Positions 39,593 through 45,488 of a stretch of DNA of 64,000 nt are shown here, piece by piece. The notes beneath the pieces are model-generated. The model saw only the letters and a list, made by a program, of their open reading frames with translations, did not search any database and was not told the origin of the DNA. The stretch comes from an uncultured Parabacteroides sp. (GTDB lineage: Bacteria; Bacteroidota; Bacteroidia; Bacteroidales; Tannerellaceae): the NCBI GenBank assembly GCA_949296075.1, contig CASFNG010000003.1, forward strand, positions 177,419 to 241,418, in the 5' to 3' direction. The position numbers and the translations under genes were made by a program. Positions within the stretch are counted from its first letter, which is position 1. Each line of letters starts with the position of its first letter.

Positions 39593-40546
39593 TTAAAAAA
39601 ACACGCCCAACCCTGCGTTCAAATCCACATATTTAAAATTGACCGTATTACATCCCACACTGACAAAAAGGGATTTCGCGATCTTGAACATCACGTCGGC
39701 CTCGGCCGCTACGCCCTCGTACGAGGCATCCAAGTTTTTGCACCAGATCTCGCGCGTGATGCCGTAATCCTCATACGAATGAGTCGTAAAGGCATGAAGA
39801 AGCGTCCGTTTCCCATATCCAAAACCCACGGACGCATACAGCCAAGGACAACATTTCACGATCAAGCCTGCCGTACCCGCCAAACTACTCGTCTTGGAAG
39901 ATTCCGCGCCATTCAGCTCATACGACTCTTCCGGCTCCAGAAAATCAAGGATCTCCCCCCGGTTGTTACACTCGCCCGTATAGTTCATGAATGACATATT
40001 CGTCTTGAAGCGGACATACCATCCTAAGCGCTGGCCCACTCCCCCAACCGTGATCCCAAATGGGGACTCGATAGAATAAGCATATCCTACGAAGAATCGC
40101 ATCCGAGGCCTCGGCTTGATAAGCGATGAATCCCGATACACGATTTCCGGCTCAGCCGGCTTCAACAAGTCCTCCTTATACTCTTTCCAGTAGGTAGCCA
40201 GTTCATCGCTCTTTGGCGTCCCGATCCCCTCCGTATAGTAAACAATCAACTTAGAGATCGCGTCCAGGTCATCCTCGGTCGCTTTCACCGTCAGGCAGTT
40301 CAGGCACTTATCCATCAAGCTACGCATGGAAGAGCGCATCCGTGGGTTTGAGAGCCATATTTCCGTCAGTTTCTCTATACTATACGGGTCACACTGGGGC
40401 ACGCCCTCCTCATACCACATCTTGGCGTCGCTATAATCCTGACGTTTCATGGCCTCATCCCCTTTCCGGTTATAATCCATACGCTGTTGCGCGGCTATCC
40501 CCAAAGGGAACATCAGGCATATCATCCATATCAACAGTCTCTTCAT
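39593..40546 (-). CDS. envelope protein: TPR/Sel1-like N-terminus plus outer membrane beta-barrel
   Basis: Predicted 317-residue exported protein with a signal peptide (LLIWMICLMFPLGIAAQ). Residues ~20-135 contain a TPR/Sel1-like helical part (YNRKGDEAMKRQDYSDAKMW). Residues ~145-317 look like an 8-strand outer membrane barrel (MRFFVGYAYSIESPFGITVG, LYASVGFGYGKRTLLHAF) ending in phenylalanine (LNAGLGVFF). I do not recognise a named family. It lies 40 bp after the Ser/Thr kinase and immediately before the Kelch lipoprotein on the same strand, so it may be the outer membrane component of that signalling module. Confidence 0.75.
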   Translation of the reverse strand: MKRLLIWMICLMFPLGIAAQQRMDYNRKGDEAMKRQDYSDAKMWYEEGVPQCDPYSIEKLTEIWLSNPRMRSSMRSLMDKCLNCLTVKATEDDLDAISKLIVYYTEGIGTPKSDELATYWKEYKEDLLKPAEPEIVYRDSSLIKPRPRMRFFVGYAYSIESPFGITVGGVGQRLGWYVRFKTNMSFMNYTGECNNRGEILDFLEPEESYELNGAESSKTSSLAGTAGLIVKCCPWLYASVGFGYGKRTLLHAFTTHSYEDYGITREIWCKNLDASYEGVAAEADVMFKIAKSLFVSVGCNTVNFKYVDLNAGLGVFF

Positions 40547-40586
40547 ACAAATAGAAAAACACGTGTTTACAAGTTCATAATTAGCA

Positions 40587-42455
40587 TTAATAATAAGTAC
40601 GACCTTCTCCGATCAACGCTCCGTCCGTATTATAAATATCAAACAGATTATCCTCGCGCTCGAAAGCACGCCCATTGTCCGAGATGCCGACACTTAAATA
40701 CTTACAAGGGATACGCTCCTCTCCATCAGAGTCGATCGCCCCATACCGATTATTCGACTTCTTTCTAACGATCTTATATTTTCCAAAAGCCATTTTCTCC
40801 TCATACTGCGCGATTTTATCAGCGATGCGTTTTGCCTCGGCCCGCTCATCACAATCGATCATCAGCCGGACAACCTCCTCTGTCAACCTCGTATCCCTCG
40901 CTTCCGAGAAGTCCCGTCTTGCCCCGGCATAATCGGCCTGAGTCATCTTACTCTTACCCGAGGCGATCAAACGATTGTATTTCTCGGTCACCTCCGCCTC
41001 TGTCGGCCGATCCTCGGGAAGCACGGTTCCTTGTTCCTCCACCACGACTTTCTCCTCACGAACAGTCGGCTTAGCCCTTTCAGCGACCACATCCTCATTG
41101 CTTCCCCGCGGCATCTCAAGCGTCTTAGGCTCCGGTTCCGATTCCGCCTCAAGGCCGTTCCCCTTGATTGTTTCCTCCGGGGAGACAACTGGATCCATCA
41201 CCACGCTATCTCCCGTTTCCACGGTCATAGAGTCTTGGATCCCGGACGATACAGGTTCCATTCGCCCGGCAAGATCCGCCTTAGGACGATAATCATATAT
41301 CCATATAGCCGCGGCAGACCCTACGATCACCAACAAGGCTACGCCTATCGGAAGTACCTTTCCCGATGCCTTTCTCTTCTCCGGAAGCGGCTTATCCTCG
41401 CCTGCGGGCTGCTCTTTCAATATAGTGGCATCCTCATCAACCGCACCCATTCTCCCTGCCGAGGGGCTATCAAGAATCTTGGTCTCCTCATCCCCATCGG
41501 GAATAGAGGTCGGCGAGGATGTATCAAGGGGACACGGATCTTTATCCGCGATCGAGAAATCCAAGGCCGCCATCATCTCACCCACCGTGGCGAAACGGTC
41601 CGCGGGTATGATCTGCATAGCCTTCAGGATCACGGACTCCGTCTCTTCCCGAATCTCCGGATTTATTTCCCGGGGATTCCGCAAAGGACGCGTCGCCCGC
41701 AAGATCGATTCGGTAGGTATCTTGCCGGTAAGCAGATTGTACATCGTGGCACCCAGCGAGTAAATGTCCGGTCGAGGGGAAAACATCTGGATCCCCTCAT
41801 TATCATATTGCTCGATCGAGGCGAATCCTTTGGAGAGGGTCAGCATCGTCGTGCTGGTCTCCTCCTGCTCCATATCGTATCGCTTGCTAACCCCGAAATC
41901 GATCAACCGGGCGTTCCCATGCTGATCGATCAGGATATTGCTGGGCTTAATGTCTAAATGCAGGATATTCTTTTCGTGCACGAACTGGAGCGCCTCACCG
42001 ATCTGGCGGACATATCTCAGCACCGTCGATTCAGGCAGCACGCCATCCCGCTCCAAGATCGATTTCAAGGATGATCCCGCGATGTACTCCATCGCGATAT
42101 ATGCGGTGTTGTTCTCCTCGAACACCTCCAGCACATTGACGATGTAGGGATGATGCACCTCCGACAAGATCTTCGCCTCCTTGATCAGCTTCTCCTTAAA
42201 TTTGTCGAACAGAATCTTCCCCGTCTCGGAATGAACTCTCACCGCCTGCGAATCAGCGTCCCTAAAGCAGTAATCCTTGAAGAAATACTCTTTCACGCAG
42301 ACCGGCACCTCGGTTTTTATGGTACCTAACGGCCCCTTCACCTCCGTGTTCCAGATCCCCTTATAGGTTATGCCGAACCCCCCTTGCCCAATGACGTGGG
42401 TAAGTTTATATTTCCCATTTTGAAGCAAATATCCATCCGGCAGATTCATGATCAT
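40587..42455 (-). CDS. transmembrane serine/threonine protein kinase
   Basis: Hanks-type kinase of 622 residues. The kinase domain spans about 17-300: glycine loop VIGQGGFGIT (21-30), ATP lysine Lys55 (VCVKEY), Glu93, catalytic loop HLDIKPSN (Asp168) and DFG at 186. His-Leu-Asp replaces His-Arg-Asp, making it a non-RD kinase. A juxtamembrane linker (300-365) contains two similar acidic-Thr motifs, DEETKIL (Thr325) and EDATIL (Thr344). One transmembrane helix (367-387) leads to a periplasmic tail with a TPR-like segment (TQADYAGARRDFSEA) and a WG-repeat-like end (RYGAIDSDGEERIPCKYLSV). PP2C and FHA genes lie just upstream in the same direction, the standard partners of such kinases. Confidence 0.93.
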   Translation of the reverse strand: MIMNLPDGYLLQNGKYKLTHVIGQGGFGITYKGIWNTEVKGPLGTIKTEVPVCVKEYFFKDYCFRDADSQAVRVHSETGKILFDKFKEKLIKEAKILSEVHHPYIVNVLEVFEENNTAYIAMEYIAGSSLKSILERDGVLPESTVLRYVRQIGEALQFVHEKNILHLDIKPSNILIDQHGNARLIDFGVSKRYDMEQEETSTTMLTLSKGFASIEQYDNEGIQMFSPRPDIYSLGATMYNLLTGKIPTESILRATRPLRNPREINPEIREETESVILKAMQIIPADRFATVGEMMAALDFSIADKDPCPLDTSSPTSIPDGDEETKILDSPSAGRMGAVDEDATILKEQPAGEDKPLPEKRKASGKVLPIGVALLVIVGSAAAIWIYDYRPKADLAGRMEPVSSGIQDSMTVETGDSVVMDPVVSPEETIKGNGLEAESEPEPKTLEMPRGSNEDVVAERAKPTVREEKVVVEEQGTVLPEDRPTEAEVTEKYNRLIASGKSKMTQADYAGARRDFSEARDTRLTEEVVRLMIDCDERAEAKRIADKIAQYEEKMAFGKYKIVRKKSNNRYGAIDSDGEERIPCKYLSVGISDNGRAFEREDNLFDIYNTDGALIGEGRTYY

Positions 42456-42491
42456 GATAAAAAACCATTCAATCTGCCAAAATTACGCTAT

Positions 42492-43295
42492 TTATGCAAA
42501 AGAATAAAGAAAAGAGAGAATATTTTGTCTGACGCCCGTGTTTTCCTGCGCTTTCTGGATCGGTATGATATAGAAAGAGAAATTATCTTTTGTCGCCCCG
42601 TCGCAACGCTCCAGCAGCCGGTCCTTTATCATCTGCGCCGGCTGGTCATGATTGAAAAGATCCGCGATCTCCTTATCGCTCCACTGCTCCAAGAGACCGT
42701 CCGTGCAGAGGAATACGAAATCTCCCGCCCGCACATCCGTCCAGCGATTCACATCGGCCTCCGTGGAGGAATGTGATCCCTCTATGGCCCTTACGATCAC
42801 GTTTCGCTGGGGATGCGTTGCCGCCTCTTCCGGGGTGATCTTTCCCAAGCTCACCCACAAGTTGACCAGCGAGTGATCCTCCGACCGGTACAATATCTCC
42901 CCTTGGCGCAAATAATAGATCCGGCTGTCCCCCACGTGCGCGAACGTGATGCCATCGGAATCCATATAGGCGAGCGCCAGCGTAGTCGCCATACCTTTTG
43001 CCTCCGGATGTTCCCGTACATACGTATCGAAGCACGCCTCCGCATAATGGATCGCTTTCTGGACAAAATCAGGCGTGAGCCTATCCTTCAAGAAGGTAGA
43101 GAAATAGGTCTCCATCGACTCGCATGCGAGAGAGCTCGCCACCTCTCCTTTCTCAGCTCCTCCAACCCCGTCGCATACCATGAACAGCCTGGAGGCACCC
43201 GACAGATCCTCTGGGAGCGGATAGACGGAATCCTCGTTGTTCGGCCGTCCTCCCCTTTCCGATACCGCGTATGGTTTACCGATCGTTATAATCAT
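42492..43295 (-). CDS. PP2C-family serine/threonine phosphatase
   Basis: Cytoplasmic Mg/Mn-dependent phosphatase of 267 residues that should reverse the action of the adjacent kinase. The PP2C motifs are in order: SERGGRPNNEDS (Arg plus Asn-Glu-Asp), VCDGVGGAEKGEVAS (metal-binding DGxGG at ~42-46), VGDSRIYYLRQGEI, VFLCTDGLLEQWSDKEI and a final DNFSFYIIPI with the last aspartate. No membrane segment. It sits between an FHA gene (15-bp gap) and the kinase gene (36-bp gap), all on the minus strand. Confidence 0.95.
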   Translation of the reverse strand: MIITIGKPYAVSERGGRPNNEDSVYPLPEDLSGASRLFMVCDGVGGAEKGEVASSLACESMETYFSTFLKDRLTPDFVQKAIHYAEACFDTYVREHPEAKGMATTLALAYMDSDGITFAHVGDSRIYYLRQGEILYRSEDHSLVNLWVSLGKITPEEAATHPQRNVIVRAIEGSHSSTEADVNRWTDVRAGDFVFLCTDGLLEQWSDKEIADLFNHDQPAQMIKDRLLERCDGATKDNFSFYIIPIQKAQENTGVRQNILSFLYSFA

Positions 43296-43310
43296 AATAA
43301 CAGTGAGTTT

Positions 43311-43823
43311 TTATTCATTAAAGCGCAAGACAGTCCGCCCGATCACGATCTCGTCATTATCCTTGAGCACGACCATCTCGCCAGTCTCTAAGTAACTGTT
43401 ATTATATAACGTACGGTTTTTGCTATTATTGTCAATAAGGTAATGTTTATAGCCTCCTTTCGCGCCTTTTTTCACCTCGACGCAAATATGCTCGCGGCTC
43501 ATCGTCCGATCGGCTGTGACGATGGCCAGTGTCGCTTTCGATGAGTCAGACTTCCGCCCGACGACCATCCGCCCCTCATGGAGGGGGAAAGTCTGCTCTG
43601 GCGTGTCGGCGTCCGGAAGGACGGTCAGCCTGCCGATCCCGTCCTTGGGCGGGGACACGAGAACCGTCTCCGAATCCTCTGCCGGGGATTCCGCTGAGGA
43701 TAAGAGGGATAAAGGTATGCTTCCCTTACATTTCGGGCATTTGAAGGAGGTGATGCCGAGAGGGATCTTCCTTTCGTCCACCTTTAATCCTACCTGGCAA
43801 TGTGGGCACTTGACCGCGATCAT
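43311..43823 (-). CDS. zinc-ribbon/FHA domain protein
   Basis: Cytoplasmic adaptor of 170 residues. The N-terminal 35 residues form a zinc ribbon of the MJ0042 type (CPHC, then CPKC). A linker carries an acidic-Thr motif SETVL (Thr53), similar to those of the kinase linker. The C-terminal ~100 residues are an FHA domain, with VVGR (87-90), the phosphothreonine-binding SREH (109-112) and the following Asn-rich DNNSKNRTLYNNS loop. FHA domains bind phosphothreonine peptides, so this protein is a likely substrate and reader of the kinase, comparable in logic to GarA/OdhI. It overlaps the next upstream gene by 4 bp. Confidence 0.9.
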   Translation of the reverse strand: MIAVKCPHCQVGLKVDERKIPLGITSFKCPKCKGSIPLSLLSSAESPAEDSETVLVSPPKDGIGRLTVLPDADTPEQTFPLHEGRMVVGRKSDSSKATLAIVTADRTMSREHICVEVKKGAKGGYKHYLIDNNSKNRTLYNNSYLETGEMVVLKDNDEIVIGRTVLRFNE

Positions 43824-44074
43824 AAGATAAACGATATATCATCGCCATCCATATCCGTAGCGTACAGATCCATCGTATCCATATCGGAGAGCATGATCGT
43901 ATCGTCGGCCAAGGTGATGAAATCCGCGTGATCGACAGGCTCGACACCGCTCTCGTCTATCACCACGGCGTCGCCTAAATCAACGCCTCCCTCTTCCACG
44001 TCTATGACGACGGCGTCCGCGGGCATACCGTCATTGCCATCCAACGTCACGAATGTGTATTCCTCTTCTTGCAT
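43820..44074 (-). CDS. small acidic protein, possible kinase substrate
   Basis: An 84-residue, very acidic protein without recognisable family, signal peptide or membrane helix. It has an internal repeat (DAVVID at 20-25 and 35-40) and a Thr-containing acidic C-terminus: ADDTIML (Thr59), DTMDLYATDMDGDD. The first resembles the acidic-Thr-hydrophobic sites of the kinase linker and FHA protein; TDMD fits a phospho-Thr-x-x-Asp FHA ligand. Its ATG has its own promoter 31-60 bp upstream, and its stop overlaps the FHA gene start by 4 bp, which supports real translation. Function is unknown; phospho-regulated docking peptide is my inference. Confidence 0.7.
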   Translation of the reverse strand: MQEEEYTFVTLDGNDGMPADAVVIDVEEGGVDLGDAVVIDESGVEPVDHADFITLADDTIMLSDMDTMDLYATDMDGDDISFIL

Positions 44075-44104
44075 AGCCTTTATCTATTTACATTATTCCG
44101 GAAA

Positions 44105-44133
44105 CAAAAGTACGAAAAGCGATGGATTAACAA
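44105..44133 (-). promoter_or_regulatory. promoter of acidic protein-FHA-PP2C-kinase unit
   Basis: On the minus strand TTG (44133-44131), an 18-bp spacer and TACTTTTG (44112-44105). It would start transcription about 25 bp before the acidic-protein ATG. Confidence 0.65.
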
Positions 44134-44210
44134 ACCTGTTGTATTGGCTTATAATCAAACATTTGGGTTTCGTGTACAAAAGAGGCGGGTTTAGGGCACG
44201 AAAAGCGATG
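44112..44210. repeat. 13-bp direct repeat around the internal promoter
   Basis: ACGAAAAGCGATG occurs at 44112-44124, overlapping the promoter, and at 44198-44210, just beside the FHA/TM gene stop. A regulator site is possible. Confidence 0.4.
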
Positions 44211-44216
44211 CGCGCC

Positions 44217-44870
44217 TCATTCCCTCACCCATTTGGCCTTGCACGACGAGACCGGGCAACGTTTCCGGTTCCTCAGGGACTCCCAAGGGATCTCACCCAA
44301 GAAGGTACCGCATTTCGGGCACACGTAATCGATCTTGAACCGATTGGCGAGCTCTTGCAGCTGCCTTGGGATCTTAGCGGATTGCTTAGCGCCTAAATAG
44401 ATGCCGATCGTGGGGGCGCAAACCGTCACGATAAGGCTCGCGGCGAACAGTACCGGGTTGCCCTTCCCAAAGAAACCGACCACGACACCCACCACACCCA
44501 AAAGGGCGAACGGAAGAGACTGGAATATCCTTATCTTAAATTGATTAGATGACTGTATCTTAACCTTCGCTTTAACATAATCGTCGTATACATCCCGCAA
44601 GGCGGCGAATTCCTCACTATAATCATTGTCGGATTTAAGCACCTCGGAAACAAGCAGGGAGCAAGTGTCGCCCAGGCGGATGCGATCCGTGGGGAGCACA
44701 TACTTCCGCATGATCTGGACATCGTTCACGAAAGTCCCGTTGGTCGAGCCTAAATCCTCCAGCAGCAGCCCACCATCCTCCACCCGCGTTATACGGGCAT
44801 GGTGGCGGCTGACATGAGGATCGTCCACCACGTAATCGTTATCGTCCGCTTTTCCTATCCGTATGCTCAT
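44217..44870 (-). CDS. FHA domain protein with two membrane helices and C-terminal zinc ribbon
   Basis: Membrane adaptor of 217 residues. An FHA domain occupies the very N-terminus (about 1-75): IGKADDNDYVV, SRHH (21-24) and GSTNGTFV (41-48). A helical linker follows, then two hydrophobic helices (about 119-134 and 139-159), and a C-terminal zinc ribbon with Cys184, Cys187, Cys205 and Cys210. Both ends should face the cytoplasm, so this would recruit phosphothreonine proteins to the inner membrane. It begins 3 bp after the LytTR gene stop, so the two are co-transcribed. Confidence 0.88.
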   Translation of the reverse strand: MSIRIGKADDNDYVVDDPHVSRHHARITRVEDGGLLLEDLGSTNGTFVNDVQIMRKYVLPTDRIRLGDTCSLLVSEVLKSDNDYSEEFAALRDVYDDYVKAKVKIQSSNQFKIRIFQSLPFALLGVVGVVVGFFGKGNPVLFAASLIVTVCAPTIGIYLGAKQSAKIPRQLQELANRFKIDYVCPKCGTFLGEIPWESLRNRKRCPVSSCKAKWVRE

Positions 44871-44873
44871 GGC

Positions 44874-45263
44874 TTATTTCTTCTCCTCCTCAGGCGCGGC
44901 CGTGCTCATCTCTTTCTCAAGCGTGTCTTTCAGCACCTTCAGCGGATCCTTGGATATGACCAGCTCTTTCGGCTTGCCTTCCTCCGTGAGCAGGAGCAGG
45001 CGCTGCTTGGGCAAATTGATCTGCAAGATATGGTTCTTATTGATGATGTGGCTTTTCCCCACCCGCATCAATATCTTGTTGCATCCCTCGACCTGCCTCT
45101 CCAATATCTCCTCTATTTTCCCGATATTGATGGCGAAGGTAAACTGGATATTGTTCGAAAGCAGCAATTTCGTGTAATTCCTGTCTGCCTCAAAATAAAG
45201 GATCTGGCCGATCTTGATGCGCAATAGTTCATCTCTCGTTTTTATAATCAAATACCTTTCCAT
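44874..45263 (-). CDS. standalone LytTR DNA-binding domain protein
   Basis: A 129-residue protein that is essentially one LytTR domain: IKIGQILYFEADRNYTKLLL, IGKIEEILE and MRVGKSHIINKNHILQIN are the recognisable strands, followed by an acidic/Ala-rich tail (STAAPEEEKK). There is no receiver or sensor domain, so any regulation must come from a partner. As the first gene of the kinase/phosphatase/FHA block, it is a candidate transcriptional output; the C-terminal tail, with Thr in an acidic context, could be modified. Confidence 0.88.
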   Translation of the reverse strand: MERYLIIKTRDELLRIKIGQILYFEADRNYTKLLLSNNIQFTFAINIGKIEEILERQVEGCNKILMRVGKSHIINKNHILQINLPKQRLLLLTEEGKPKELVISKDPLKVLKDTLEKEMSTAAPEEEKK

Positions 45264-45298
45264 TCGTAGAAAAAGTTATCTCATTTCCTTTCCAAAAA

Positions 45299-45306
45299 CA
45301 AATATA
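45299..45306 (-). promoter_or_regulatory. -7 element of LytTR-FHA unit
   Basis: TATATTTG on the minus strand matches TAnnTTTG about 36 bp before the LytTR ATG; no clear TTG upstream. Confidence 0.5.
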
Positions 45307-45399
45307 AGACTTTTTATCCATTCTCCGGCATCTTTTCGAGGAAAGATGGGGTAGGTTCTCCTGATTCCTCGGCAGGTTAATCAACGGGCTCAAAACAAA

Positions 45400-45440
45400 C
45401 CGGGCCGGCGGAAGGGGGAATCCCCGTCCACCGACCCGGC
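45400..45440 (-). terminator. terminator of the mannoside utilisation locus
   Basis: Long hairpin: CCGGG/CCCGG outer pairs, CGG/CCG and GG/CC after single mismatches, and a GGGG-AAT-CCCC tip. Read on the minus strand it is followed by TTTGTTTTG, so it would end the locus after the GH2 gene. Confidence 0.8.
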
Positions 45441-45488
45441 AACATAAATCATCTCTCTGACAAAACCTATGGCAGGCTACGCCTCCCG

